From JAIVJM01 sp963816985 (lineage in GTDB: Bacteria > Acidobacteriota > Blastocatellia > Pyrinomonadales > Pyrinomonadaceae), in the NCBI GenBank assembly GCA_963816985.1, contig CAWFMF010000004.1, positions 4,402,001 through 4,466,000 of the forward strand: DNA of 64,000 nucleotides, given 5' to 3'. The position numbers and the translations under genes are program-made. Shown in pieces: positions 25,661 through 35,818 of the stretch. Under the pieces are notes generated by a model, which saw only the letters and a list, made by a program, of their open reading frames with translations, did not search any database and was not told where the DNA came from. How positions within the stretch are numbered: the stretch's first letter is position 1; each line of letters opens with the position of its first letter.

Positions 25661-27559
25661 ATGGACAATTTCCGAGACATTATCGAGAGCGACCACATCA
25701 CCGTCTTCGACGGAGCGGTGGGGACGATGCTCTACGCCAAGGGCGTTTACATCAATCGCTCTTACGACGAACTGAACCTCACCGCCCCTGAGCTGGTGCG
25801 CTCCGTCCACGAGGAGTACGCGCGCGCCGGGGCCGAGGTCATCGAGACGAACACTTTCGGCGCGACCGCCCACAACCTCCAGCAGTACGGCTTGGAGGGG
25901 CAGTTGCGCCAGATCAACATCGCCGCCGCACGCATCGCGCGCGAAGCCGTAGCTGGGAGATGCTATGTGGCGGGGGCGGTCGGGCCGTTGGGTCTACGCA
26001 TCGAACCCTACGGCCCGACCTCATTCGACGAAGCCAAGGAGATGTTCAAGGCGCAGGTCTCGGCGCTCCTCGAAGGCGGCGTTGACCTCTTCGTCCTCGA
26101 AACCTTCTCCGACATCTCGGAAATCCGTCAGGCCATCGCGGCGGTGCGCGAGCTGACAGACCTCCCCGTCGTCGCGCAGATGACGATCCAGATGGACGGC
26201 AACACCATCTTCGGGACGACGCCCGAAGTCTTCACCACGCGGCTCGACGAGTGGGGCGCGGATGTCATCGGCCTCAACTGCGGCGTCGGCCCGGCAGTCC
26301 TTCTGCCCGCCATCGAGAAGATGCGCAACGTCACGCGCCGCAAGCTCTCCGCGCAGCCGAACGCGGGGCTGCCGCGCGATGTGCAGGGCCGACAGTTCTA
26401 CATGTGCTCGCCGGAGTACATGGCGAAGTACGCCAAGCGGCTCATCAATGCGGGCGTGAAATTCATCGGCGGGTGCTGCGGGACGACGCCCGCGCACGTC
26501 AAGCTCATCTCGAACGCGGTGCGCGCCGTCTCGCCGCGCCAGCGTCAGACGAGCCCCTTGGGGACGGCGGTTCCCGTGAGCGTCGAAGAACTAAAACCCT
26601 CGGACATCAAAGTCGTCCCGCCCGAAGAGCGTTCGAACTGGTCGCGCCGCCTCGTGCGCGGTGAGTTCGTCACCACGGTCGAGGTGCTCCCGCCGAAAGG
26701 CTGCGACGCGAAGCAGACGCTCGAACAGATACAACTCTTGAAGGACGCGGGCGTCAACGCCGTCAACATCCCCGACGGCCCGCGCGCGCAGACGCGCATG
26801 AGCGCGCAGGCCACAGCCGTCTTAGTCGAGCGCGAAATCGAACTCGAAACAGTCCTCCATTATTGTTGTCGAGACAGAAACCTCCTCGGCATGGTCTCCG
26901 ACCTGCTCGGCGCGGCGGCGCTCGGCTTGAGAAACCTGCTGCTCATCACCGGCGACCCGCCGAAGATGGGGCCGTACCCGGACGCGACCGCCGTCTTCGA
27001 CATTGACTCAATCGGCCTCACCAACATGGTCAACAAGCTCAACCACGGGCTCGACCTCGGCAACAACCCCGTCGGCTGCCCGACCTCCTTCTGCATCGGC
27101 GTCGGCGTCAACCCCGGCGCGATTAATCTGGACGAAGAAATAAAACGCTTCGAATACAAGGTCGAGGCCGGGGCCGAGTTCGCCATCACGCAGCCCGTCT
27201 TCGACGTCGAGCAGTTGCGCCACTTCCTCAAGCGCATCGAGCACGTCCGCATCCCCGTCGTCGCTGGCATCTGGCCGCTCGTCTCCTACCGCAACGCCGA
27301 GTTCCTCCACAACGAAGTGCCCGGCGTCAGCGTCACGCCCGCCATCATGGAGCGGATGCGCGTCGCTTCGGAGAAAGGGAAAGAGTATGGGCGCGACGAG
27401 GGCTTAAAGATCGCCCGCGAATCCCTCCTCGAAGTGCGCGAGCTGATACAGGGCGTGCAGGTCTCCGCCCCCTTCAACAACGTGCGCTACGCGCTCGAAG
27501 TCTTCGCGGCGCTCCCCGAATTCGCCCACGTCAATAAGACCGAGACGCTTTCGGCGTAA
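25661..27559 (+). CDS. Bifunctional homocysteine S-methyltransferase / methylenetetrahydrofolate reductase
   Basis: A 632-residue two-domain enzyme of the YitJ type. Residues about 1-295 are a homocysteine methyltransferase barrel: VFDGAVGTMLYAKGV at the start, and zinc-binding cysteines in GLNCGVGP (about 206) and GGCCGTTPAH (about 272). Residues about 340-615 are an MTHF reductase barrel with EFVTTVEVLPPKGCD, LLITGDPPKMGPYPDATAV and EFAITQPVFDVEQL. No cobalamin-binding domain is present, so this is not full MetH. Together the domains would make 5-methyl-THF and transfer the methyl to homocysteine or support another methyl donor. Cytoplasmic. Preceded by a terminator-like leader and a heptamer element. 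Confidence 0.92.
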   Translation: MDNFRDIIESDHITVFDGAVGTMLYAKGVYINRSYDELNLTAPELVRSVHEEYARAGAEVIETNTFGATAHNLQQYGLEGQLRQINIAAARIAREAVAGRCYVAGAVGPLGLRIEPYGPTSFDEAKEMFKAQVSALLEGGVDLFVLETFSDISEIRQAIAAVRELTDLPVVAQMTIQMDGNTIFGTTPEVFTTRLDEWGADVIGLNCGVGPAVLLPAIEKMRNVTRRKLSAQPNAGLPRDVQGRQFYMCSPEYMAKYAKRLINAGVKFIGGCCGTTPAHVKLISNAVRAVSPRQRQTSPLGTAVPVSVEELKPSDIKVVPPEERSNWSRRLVRGEFVTTVEVLPPKGCDAKQTLEQIQLLKDAGVNAVNIPDGPRAQTRMSAQATAVLVEREIELETVLHYCCRDRNLLGMVSDLLGAAALGLRNLLLITGDPPKMGPYPDATAVFDIDSIGLTNMVNKLNHGLDLGNNPVGCPTSFCIGVGVNPGAINLDEEIKRFEYKVEAGAEFAITQPVFDVEQLRHFLKRIEHVRIPVVAGIWPLVSYRNAEFLHNEVPGVSVTPAIMERMRVASEKGKEYGRDEGLKIARESLLEVRELIQGVQVSAPFNNVRYALEVFAALPEFAHVNKTETLSA

Positions 27560-27565
27560 CTTCAA

Positions 27566-27600
27566 CAGGTCAGAACCGCGAGCGGTAGCGGGCGGGTGCG
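27566..27600. repeat. GC-rich inverted-repeat element C, left arm only
   Basis: The sequence CAGGTCAGAACCGCGAGC, followed by GGTAGCGGGCGGGT, matches the left arm of the other GC-rich elements, but no complementary right arm follows. It is a half-element 6 bp after the preceding gene's stop. Confidence 0.8.
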
Positions 27601-27678
27601 ACTCCTGAAATTTTGCCCTTATTGTTCGTCTATACTATGGTGAACGACATCAACGTCAGGACAAGGCGGTGAGGGGCA

Positions 27679-28071
27679 GTGGACGACTTTTTCAACATAC
27701 CGGACTACAGCAGTTTCGACCGCCGCTCGCTCGCACGCGTCGCGCCCGTCTCGAAGATGTGGGCGGCGGTCGAGAACACGACGCGCAACGAGATGCTTGG
27801 GATGGCCGAAGTCGCCGACTTCAGCGGACTGGGCCTGGCCCTCCGAGGAGTCTCCGGAGACCCCGTGGCCGCGCTCGGCGACAAGCTCTGGGTGACGCTC
27901 ATCGCCGACGAAGGCATCATCCCCGTGCGCGCCACGCTCGTCCACATCAAGCGCGAAAACCTCTTCGGCCTCCGCCTCGAAGCCCCCTCCGCGCCGGGGC
28001 AGCACTTCCTCCTCCGCCTCTACGAAAACGCCCTCGCCCTCAAAACCGGCACACAATCCCCCGCCAACTGA
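27679..28071 (+). CDS. PilZ-like domain protein
   Basis: A 130-residue protein starting at GTG 27679 behind GAGGGG. Strand and turn pattern resembles a PilZ fold: MAEVADFSGLGLALRG corresponds to the DxSxxG motif, followed by GDKLWVTLIAD, IPVRATLVHIKRENLFGLRLE and a C-terminal helix. The usual RxxxR c-di-GMP motif is not evident (RRSLARVAP is the closest), so ligand binding is uncertain. A TATACT box at 27631 could be its -10. It converges on the metallopeptidase gene across a bidirectional terminator. Confidence 0.6.
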   Translation: MDDFFNIPDYSSFDRRSLARVAPVSKMWAAVENTTRNEMLGMAEVADFSGLGLALRGVSGDPVAALGDKLWVTLIADEGIIPVRATLVHIKRENLFGLRLEAPSAPGQHFLLRLYENALALKTGTQSPAN

Positions 28072-28107
28072 AGACGCGCCGCCGACCGACACCTTAAACG
28101 CCCACCC

Positions 28108-28133
28108 AAAGGCTCGTCCGCGACGAGCCCTTT
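28108..28133. terminator. Bidirectional intrinsic terminator between convergent genes
   Basis: The stem GGCTCGTC (28111-28118) / GACGAGCC (28122-28129) with a 3-base loop is flanked by AAA on the left and CTTT on the right. It sits between the PilZ-like gene and the metallopeptidase gene, whose 3' ends face each other. Confidence 0.6.
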
Positions 28134-28140
28134 CAGGAGT

Positions 28141-29652
28141 TCAGGTGACGTTGCCGAAGTGGAGGGTCTCCTTGGCTTTCTTGACGCTCTTTTTCGAGGC
28201 CGGGGTGACGGAGGATTTCATCTCTGCCTGTAAGTCGTATAACTCGCCGAACCGATCCTCAGTTCGGGCCAACCCACGCAGGCCAGCCGTCGCCTTCACC
28301 GCAAACCACTCATAATTGTATGCGACATCGGTGGCGTGATTGGTCGGCGTGGAAGGATTGAAGGGCTCCTTCGCCCGCTTGCGGGCTTTCTCTATGCCGT
28401 GGCCTCCGTTGTCGGTCGTGTCGGCGACGATGTGACTGAGTTCGTGGACGATGGTGGCGCGGCGCTCGGCTGCCCAACTCCTGTAGAAGGCCGGGCCGAT
28501 GTGGATGACGCGCGTCCCCTGAACGCTCTTACCGTGTGCCTTGGCGCCGAGCGTGTTGTCGTCCTTGAAGAGAAGATTGTCCTCCGAAAGCAGGTCGTAC
28601 ATCGCCTGAAAGACATCCGACACGCGCGCGTGTGCCTGATATAAATAGTTTGGCTCCTGCGCGAAGCGGCTGGACTTCACGTATGATGTCTTCTCGCCGA
28701 ACCACGTCCCGAACAGCTTTGCCGACCAGCGTGATAAGGGGGTCTCCTCATCGCTATCAACGGCCCGGAGGGCTACGAGCGAATCACGGATAGTGAACTT
28801 GGCATCCGCCGCCGCGGCCCTCAGAACCGCTTCGTGGGTTCCTTTAGCGTCAACACTACGCGGATTCGCTTCGTTGAAACCCATCGCCTCGTCGGACAGA
28901 GTTTCGTAGGAATGTCGCTGCACCACCCCGCGCGAGACGACGGGACGCGGCGGGGCCGAAGCCGGACGCGTAAAGGTCTTCGGCTGGGCCACACCCTGAC
29001 GCGCGGAGAACAAAGGCCGGGCCTTTGACTCCGGCCCCTGTCCGTTCCGCTGCTGCAACGAGTGTGGGAGTTTATGACCCTGCGAGGGTTGTCGGCAGGG
29101 CGACATCGGCGCGACTGTTTTCGAGCCGTTGTTGCCGAAGGGCGTTGCGTTCGCCGTCCGGGGTTTTTCAGTCTGCGAAGCCCTCGACGTGGACTGAGGA
29201 TGATAAGTAGTCGGCGCTTTGGGTCTGTATTCGGGCTGGCCCGCAGGCGTCTGCTGTTTCGCGGCAGCTTTGAGTTGTAAGCACTTCGGGACGGCCTGAG
29301 GCCGATATGCCGGGGGAGCGCAGGGTTGGCAGCGCGCTTGATTAGGGCTCGGAGGTTGAACGCCCGCCGGCTTCGGCTGCAAGACCTTCGGCGCGGGTTG
29401 GGGCCGATACACAGGCGGAGCCACCGGCGGTCTCTGATGAATCTTTGGATTGCCGACCCCCTGTCGGCTCGGAGCCGCCTTCCTCTGTAGGGCCTGCGGC
29501 GTCGGCTGCGGATGATAAACCGGCGGCGCAACGGGGCGAGGCTTCGGGTTCGGAGCATGAGGCGCGTGCCCGCTCGCCGTCTTGGGCTGGAGGGTCTTGG
29601 GGTGCTGCGCGCCCGGCCTTTTTGAATAATCAAAGAGAGGTATTCGGCTCAT
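28141..29652 (-). CDS. Putative zincin metallopeptidase with N-terminal PPxYxPQ repeats (candidate exported toxin)
   Basis: A 503-residue protein without a conventional signal peptide. After MSRIPLFDYSKRPG, residues about 20-160 hold four imperfect repeats of 34-36 residues with consensus APPxYxPQxxPxxLQxK (tyrosines at about 46, 82, 116, 150). A Gln/Pro/Ser-rich region reaches RGVVQRHSYE (about 241-250). The C-terminal half has the zincin motif HELSH (403-407) in ATIVHELSHIVADTTD, then ATDVAYNYEWFAVKA (440-454), which resembles the second motif of M35/aspzincin-type (lysine-specific) peptidases. Similar repeat plus VQR layouts occur in proteins linked to contractile injection or polymorphic toxin systems; that link is inference. 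ATG 29652 follows GAGAGG. A strong promoter lies at 29761-29789. Confidence 0.7.
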   Translation of the reverse strand: MSRIPLFDYSKRPGAQHPKTLQPKTASGHAPHAPNPKPRPVAPPVYHPQPTPQALQRKAAPSRQGVGNPKIHQRPPVAPPVYRPQPAPKVLQPKPAGVQPPSPNQARCQPCAPPAYRPQAVPKCLQLKAAAKQQTPAGQPEYRPKAPTTYHPQSTSRASQTEKPRTANATPFGNNGSKTVAPMSPCRQPSQGHKLPHSLQQRNGQGPESKARPLFSARQGVAQPKTFTRPASAPPRPVVSRGVVQRHSYETLSDEAMGFNEANPRSVDAKGTHEAVLRAAAADAKFTIRDSLVALRAVDSDEETPLSRWSAKLFGTWFGEKTSYVKSSRFAQEPNYLYQAHARVSDVFQAMYDLLSEDNLLFKDDNTLGAKAHGKSVQGTRVIHIGPAFYRSWAAERRATIVHELSHIVADTTDNGGHGIEKARKRAKEPFNPSTPTNHATDVAYNYEWFAVKATAGLRGLARTEDRFGELYDLQAEMKSSVTPASKKSVKKAKETLHFGNVT

Positions 29653-29760
29653 TACTACGATCCTCTCTGCGCCAGAGCCTTTCAAGGTTTGAGTTTAGCG
29701 GTCATGTGAGGCCGACGGGAGAGCCTCCTATCAGCACGAAGCGAGCGGTTAAGCGCCGAT

Positions 29761-29789
29761 ACGTTATGCTCGTCAAGGTGTGATGTCAA
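29761..29789 (-). promoter_or_regulatory. Candidate sigma-70 promoter for the metallopeptidase gene
   Basis: On the minus strand, TTGACA (29789-29784) and TAACGT (29766-29761) are 17 bp apart, about 110 bp upstream of the start. The -35 is consensus and the -10 is moderate. The rest of the 428-bp divergent gap (29653-30080) shows nothing else I can name. Confidence 0.5.
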
Positions 29790-30080
29790 GAAGTCACTCA
29801 GCGCCAACCGGCAAGTCGTCTTCCCCCACGTCCGACGAAGGGGCGCTCGCCGCCCCGAACTTTCCCTTGCCTTTTAAACCCGAAGTTGTAGAATGCCGCG
29901 CGTCCGCCTGAGTAACGCGCCCGACGGCTCTTCCAACCGCCTCTCGACCATGAGCCGCCGCGCGCCGCCGACCGGAACTTAAACCACCCTCAAAAAAATC
30001 ATAACGCCGTCGCCTGTCGCACCCCGGCAAGACGACTTCAAAGGCTCGCCGTCGCCGCGAGCCGGAAGTGGAGTCAAACC

Positions 30081-33000
30081 TTGCCCTCACGTATTGTCCC
30101 TCTCGCCGTCGCATCCCTCGTCGCCTCTCTCGCGCTCGGCCCGCTCGCACGGAGCCCCCGCTCCGACCCCGCCGCGCTCCGCCGAGTCACCCACACGCCC
30201 GCCGAGACTCTCAACCTTAACCCCTCAATCAGCGGCGACGGTCGCCGCGTCGCCTTCGAATCGAACGCCAGTCTCACGGGCGCGCAGGGCGCAAACGCCT
30301 TCCAACTCTTCGGCGTGAACACTGACGACGCAACTGCCCTCACGTTTGACTCCCTCTCCTCCTCCCGCGCGCCCGCGCCCGCGCTCTCGCAGGACGGCAC
30401 GCGCGCCGCCTTCGCCAGCAAAGACGACCCCACGGGACGCAACCGCGACGGCAACTCCGAAATCTTCTTCCGAGACTCCAACGGCCTCAAGCAACTGACC
30501 GACACGTTCCCCGACGACCCTTCTCAACGAGCACATCAAGGCTCCTTCTCGCCCTCCATCTCCGACGACGGCTCACTCGTCGCCTTCTCTTCCAATCTTG
30601 ACCTCACGACGACGAACCCCGACCGCAACTCCGAAATATTTCTCTTCGACACCCGAACGCAAAAGCTCACCCAACTCACCGACACGCCGAACACATCCGA
30701 CTCGACCGACGCCAAACTCAGCGGCGACGGCTCCCGCCTCGCCTTCATCCGCTCGCACACAAACGACGACTCGAAGGACTCCGAGATCTTCATCCACGAG
30801 AGGGCGACCAGCGACACCTTCAACATCGCCGACGGCCTCGACGCGCTCACCCTCACCTACGGTCGCGCCGTCAGCGACGACGGCCTGCGCGTCGTCTTCT
30901 CCGCCGAGACCGCGAACAACAGCAGTCAGGTCTTTCTCTACGACGGCAGGAACGGGCGCGTCCGCCAACTCACACATCTCGGCACGCGCGCCACAGACGT
31001 TCCGCTTCATCCGACCATCAGCGGCGACGGCAACCGCGTCGCCTTCGCCACCCGCCGCAACGTGAACGGCGGCAACTCCGACTCAAGCGTCGAACTCTAC
31101 CTCTACGACATCCCCGCCGACCTCTTCGAGCGCCTCACCGACGCCCCCGCGCCCGCCACGCGCGAAGTCGTCTCCTCAATGAATGACGACGGGACTCTCG
31201 TCGTCTTCAACTTCCCGCGCGTCCTCTCCGACTCTTCTACTCCCGAACTCTTCGCCAACAACTCAGAGATATACGTCGCCGCCGTCCCTCCCCGCGCCCC
31301 CTTCGCTTCCGGCCTTGAAACATCCAACGCCGCGTCCCGCAACAAGACGCCCTCCGCCCACGGCCTCGTCGCCCCCGACTCAATGGCCCTCGCCGAAGGG
31401 CTCAACCTCGCACTCACGGCGACGCAAGCGCCGCCGCCCGTCCACGGCTCGCTCCCTCAAAAACTTCTCAACACGACCGTCACCGTCAACGGAATCGCGG
31501 CTGAGATTTTTTACGCCTCGCCCACGCAACTCAACTTCCTCGTCCCGCGCGGCGTCTTGAGCGGCCCCGCCGAGGTCGCCGTCCGCAACCACGACGGCTT
31601 CGAGACGCGCGGCCACGTCCAAATCACTCTCGCCGCGCCCGGCGTCTTCACCGAAGGCGGCGGCGGCACGGGCCGCGCGATTGCCCTCGACGCGCAGACG
31701 CTCCGCCCCGGCCCCTTCGACGCCACCGACGAAGAAGGAGCCCCGCGCCGCCTCATCATCTTCTGCACCGGCCTCCGCCACGCAAACGAAGTTACGGCGA
31801 CCATCGCCGGTCGTCCCGCCGTCGTCGAAGCCGTCATTCCTTCGCCCGACCTGCCGGGACTCGACCAACTGCACCTCGCCCTCTCATCGAACCTGAAAGG
31901 CGCGGGCACAATCCCCCTCATCGTCCGCGCCGACGGCTTCGACAGCAACCGCGCCACTCTCAACATCGGCGACGGAGGCGCGCCGCCCGAACCCGCACGA
32001 CTTGTCCTCTCGCCCTCCCTCGCCAACGTCCCCGTCGGCGGAGAAGTCCTCTATCTCGCGCAGGCGTTCGACTCAATCGGCGAAGAGATTCAGGCTCCGA
32101 ACATCACTTACTCATCCGACAATCCTTCGGTCGCGACGATTGACGCGGACGGTCTCGCCGTCGCCCATGCGCAAGGCTCGACAATCATCAGAGCCTCGAC
32201 GAGAAACGTCTCCGCCCTTGCCGTCTTGCAAGTCACGGCACACACTCTCGTCATCAACGAAGTGCTCGCCGACCCGCCCGACGGCTCCGCGGGCGACGCC
32301 AACCACGACGGCACGCGGAGCGGCTCGGAAGACGAGTTCATCGAACTCGTCAACGCCTCCGGCTCGACGCTCAAGCTCGACAACTGGACTGTCAACACGC
32401 GCCCTCTGAACGGCACGAACGAGACCACTCGCCACCTCTTCCCGCCCGGCAGCGAAATCCCGAACGGCGACGCTTTCATCATCTTCGGCGGCGGCGACTT
32501 CGACCCCGACGCCCCCGTCTTCGGCGGCTCACAAATCTCCAAAGCCTCGACGGGCGCGCTCTCCTTAACCAACGCCGCTCTCACGCTCCTCGTCCGCGAC
32601 GCGTCGGGCAATCTCATCACGCGCATCTCCTACGGCGCGGGCACGGACAATCCCTTCGGCGACTCACTCAACCAATCCATCACCCGCTCGCCCGAACTCT
32701 TTGGCCCCTTCGCGCGCCACACCGACGCCTCGCCCAACAACACAAGATTCTCCCCCGGCACGAAAGCCGACGGCACGCACTTCGTCCCCCGCGCGGGCCG
32801 CCTCACACGCGTCACCCTTGAGCCGCTTGCGAAAACAATCTTCGCCGGGCAGACCGCCACCTTCGACGCCCGCGCCTTCGACCAGTTCGGACGCGCCTTA
32901 CTTGCCGGAGTCACCCTCAACATCAATTCGAGCGACCCGGAAGTCGCCACGGTCTCCGCGCTCACGCCCGACGAAAGCAACGGCGTCACACGTGCCACCG

Positions 33001-34864
33001 TCACCGGACACACGGCGGGCACTTCCCAACTCACCGCAACTGCGACTGACAACACACAGACGTTGACGAGCCCGCCCGTCACTCTCATCGTCAACGCCCC
33101 GACGCCGACACCCACACCGTCACCGACTCCTTCACCGACTCCGACTCCAACTCCTTCACCGACTCCGACTCCAACTCCTTCAGCGACCCCGACGCCGACG
33201 GTAACGCCGACTCCATCCCCGACGCCCGCCGCAACACCCGTCCCGACGCCTTTGCCGACGCCGACGCCTGCCCCCACCCCGTCACCTTCTCCGAGTCCGA
33301 CGCCGGACACAGGGCTCGTCGTCATCAGTCAGATTTACGGCGCGGGCGGCAACGCGGGCGCTTCGTTTAAGAATGACTTCATCGAGCTCTTCAATCGTGA
33401 CACGAAGCCCGTCAGGCTCGGCGGCTGGTCTGTGCAATATGCTGCGGCTGCGGGTGAGACGTGGCAGGCCACGGAGTTGCCGGACGTGTCGCTCGCGCCC
33501 GGCCAATACCTCCTCGTCGGCGAGGCGAGCGCGACGGGCTGCGGCGGCAACCCTTGCGGCATTGACCTCCCGCCGCCGGATATCGCGGGAGCCATCCAAC
33601 TGAGCGCGTCCGCCGGGAAAGTCGCGCTCGTCAACACGACGACGAGGCTCGAAGGTTCGTGTCCCTCTGACTCAACCGTCCTTGATTTTGTCGGCTACGG
33701 CACGTCCGCCGCCTGCTTCGAGGGCACTGGCCGAGCCCCCACGCCCAACGCCTCCAACGCCGCGAAGAGGAAAGTCGAAGGCTGTCAGGATTCCAACGAC
33801 AACGCCGCCGACTTTGCATCAGCTCCGACCTCGCCGCGCAACTCGCATTCACCGTCCCAATCTTGCGTCGTGGTTCCGACACCAACGCCGACGCCTGTTC
33901 CTTCGCCAACTTCATCCCCGACACCCACACCAACGCCCTCGCCGTCTCCGACCCCTTCTCCGACTCCCACGCCTTCGCCATGACACCTTCATCAACGCCG
34001 ACACCATCTCCGACTCCGACGCCGACGCCATCACCCACGCCCACTGCTACGCCGACGCCAACGCCAGTGCCAACTCCGACGCCCACACCTTCGCCGCAAA
34101 CGCCGCACGGCGTCGTCATCAGTCAAATTTTTGGTGGAGGGGGCAACAGCGGCTCGCCTTTCAGGAACGACTACGTTGAGTTGTTCAATCGCGGCGGGAC
34201 GACCGTTGTCCTCGACGGCTGGTCTGTGCAGTACGCGGGCGCGAGCGGGACGAGTTGGCAGAAGACGACGCTCTCCGGCTCAATCGCTCCGGGCCGTTAC
34301 TACCTCATCCAACAAGGGGCCGGGACGGTCGAGACACAACCGCTGCCGACGCCGGACGCGACGGGCGGCATCGCCTTGAGCGCCACGGCGGGAAAAGTCT
34401 TGCTCGTCAGTCACAACACGACTCTCAGCGGCGCGTGTCCGAGCGACGGCGGGATTGTTGATGTGGTGGGTTACGGGAGCGGGGCGAGTTGCTTCGAGGG
34501 GACGGGCCGCGCGCCTGCGCCGAGCAACACGACGGCGATTGTACGAGCATCCGGCGGCTGCACGGACACGGACGACAACGCGGCTGACTTCTCGACGGGA
34601 ACGCCCGCGCCGCGCAACGGCCAGTCGCCCGCCTTCTCGTGCGCGTCGAATGCGCCGGCGCAGACTCTCCTTGAAGCACGGACGCCCGCGACGGAAGAGT
34701 TGCGGCCTCCGTACTTCGTCAGACTGTTTGAAGTTTTGAGCGTCGGCGGTTTTAGCGGACGACTCCGGAGGGCGGGCTCGACGCGCTGGCGTAGAGACGC
34801 TTCGGCATCCGACCGGCGAGATAAGCGAGGCGTCCGGCCTCGATGCCGAGGCGCATGGCCGTAG
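30081..34864 (+). CDS. Giant secreted surface protein: TolB-like propeller, TIGR03437-like, Big2-like and three lamin-tail domains (one frameshift)
   Basis: About 1,594 residues from TTG 30081. After a signal peptide (LAVASLVASLALGPLA), residues about 35-400 form WD40/TolB-like propeller repeats (SISGDGRRVAFESN, SISDDGSLVAFSSN, TISGDGNRVAFATR). Residues about 455-630 hold a Solibacter-type domain (AAEIFYASPTQLNFLVPRGV). A Big2-like Ig domain, lamin-tail domain 1 (LVINEVLADPP), another Ig-like domain and a TPTPSP linker follow. Lamin-tail domain 2 starts LVVISQIYGAGGNAG, then a second TPTPSP linker and lamin-tail domain 3 (HGVVISQIFGGGGNSG). The frame ends at a TGA at 33981-33983 inside the second linker and resumes in frame +2. 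The last 38 codons overlap convergent thiG. Likely exported adhesin or matrix protein. Confidence 0.8.
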
Positions 34865-35543
34865 CCATCTGGCCGGGATTGCGCGCCTCGGCGATGGCCG
34901 TGTTCATCAAGACGGCGTCCGCGCCCAACTCCATCGCGATGGCCGCGTCGCTGGCCGTGCCGACGCCCGCGTCTACGATAATCGTCGCGTCCGGTAACTG
35001 CTCGCGCATGATCCGGAGGTTCGCAGGGTTCTGCACGCCGAGCCCCGAACCGATGGGCGCGGCCAGAGGCATCACCGCCGCGCAGCCCGCGTCCAGAAGC
35101 TTCTTCGCCATGATGAGGTCGTCGGTGAAATAAGGGAGCACGGTAAAACCTTCCTTCACCAACACGCGCGCGGCTTCGAGCGTCTGCTCGTTGTCGGGGA
35201 AGAGCGTCACCTGATCGCCGATGACTTCGAGCTTCACGAGGTCGGTCTGGAGCGCCTCGCGCGCCAAACGCGCCGTGCGGATGGCTTCCTCAGCCGTGTA
35301 GCACCCGGCGGTGTTCGGCAGGATAGTGAGCCGCGAGTCGAGGTGGTCGAGGAAGGACTCGGCGCTCCGGTCGAGCGGGACGCGGCGCACCGCCACCGTC
35401 ACCATCTCCGCGCCGGAAGCCCTGTGCGCCTCCTTCATCTCTTCGTGGCTGCGGTACTTCCCCGTCCCCACGATGAGGCGCGACGTGAACGTGCGCCCCG
35501 CGATCTGGAAGGTTCCGTTTGATGAAGAAGTCGTTGTTGACAT
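34752..35543 (-). CDS. thiG: Thiazole synthase
   Basis: ThiG forms the thiazole phosphate ring of thiamin from dehydroglycine, deoxyxylulose 5-phosphate and ThiS thiocarboxylate. The 263-residue TIM barrel starts near FTSRLIVGTGKYRSHEEM. The Schiff-base Lys is in LVKLEVIGD, and the phosphate-binding loops are AAPIGSGLGVQNP and IIVDAGVGTASDAAIAMELG. ATG 35543 was chosen over one four codons upstream. It follows thiS by 58 bp on the minus strand. Its 3' end overlaps the convergent surface-protein frame by about 113 bp. Confidence 0.96.
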   Translation of the reverse strand: MSTTTSSSNGTFQIAGRTFTSRLIVGTGKYRSHEEMKEAHRASGAEMVTVAVRRVPLDRSAESFLDHLDSRLTILPNTAGCYTAEEAIRTARLAREALQTDLVKLEVIGDQVTLFPDNEQTLEAARVLVKEGFTVLPYFTDDLIMAKKLLDAGCAAVMPLAAPIGSGLGVQNPANLRIMREQLPDATIIVDAGVGTASDAAIAMELGADAVLMNTAIAEARNPGQMATAMRLGIEAGRLAYLAGRMPKRLYASASSPPSGVVR

Positions 35544-35601
35544 AATCGCTCTCAAAAATCTTTCAAGAAAAACTTCGCCCGCTGATTCTTTAATTCTACT
35601 C

Positions 35602-35805
35602 TCAACACCCGCCGCCGACGAAGTGGACTATCTCCACGCGGTCGCCTTCGGAGAGGCTGGTCGCGGCCCACTCCGTGCGGCGGAGGACTTCGTAGTTGAA
35701 CTCGACGGCGAGCCGTTCGGGCGCGAGCGCGAGCAGCCGGACGAGTCCTTCGAGAGTCGTCCCCTCCGGCACGTCCTTCGACTCGCCGTTGACGGTAATC
35801 CGCAA
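35602..35805 (-). CDS. thiS: Sulfur carrier protein ThiS with an extra C-terminal Cys
   Basis: A 67-residue ubiquitin-like carrier: MRITVNGESKDVPEGTTL, then SLSEGDRVEIVHFVGGG. ThiS donates sulfur as a C-terminal Gly thiocarboxylate to ThiG. Here the codon after the third Gly is TGT, so the protein ends GGGC. A free terminal glycine is needed for adenylation by ThiF, so either the Cys is removed or this ThiS works differently. No thiF, thiO or thiH is nearby. Confidence 0.93.
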   Translation of the reverse strand: MRITVNGESKDVPEGTTLEGLVRLLALAPERLAVEFNYEVLRRTEWAATSLSEGDRVEIVHFVGGGC

Positions 35806-35818
35806 AACTGTTGCCTCT

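Noticed and set aside
25661..27559. Cobalamin-dependent methionine synthase MetH
   Set aside because: The cobalamin-binding and activation domains are missing; an MTHF reductase domain follows the homocysteine domain instead.
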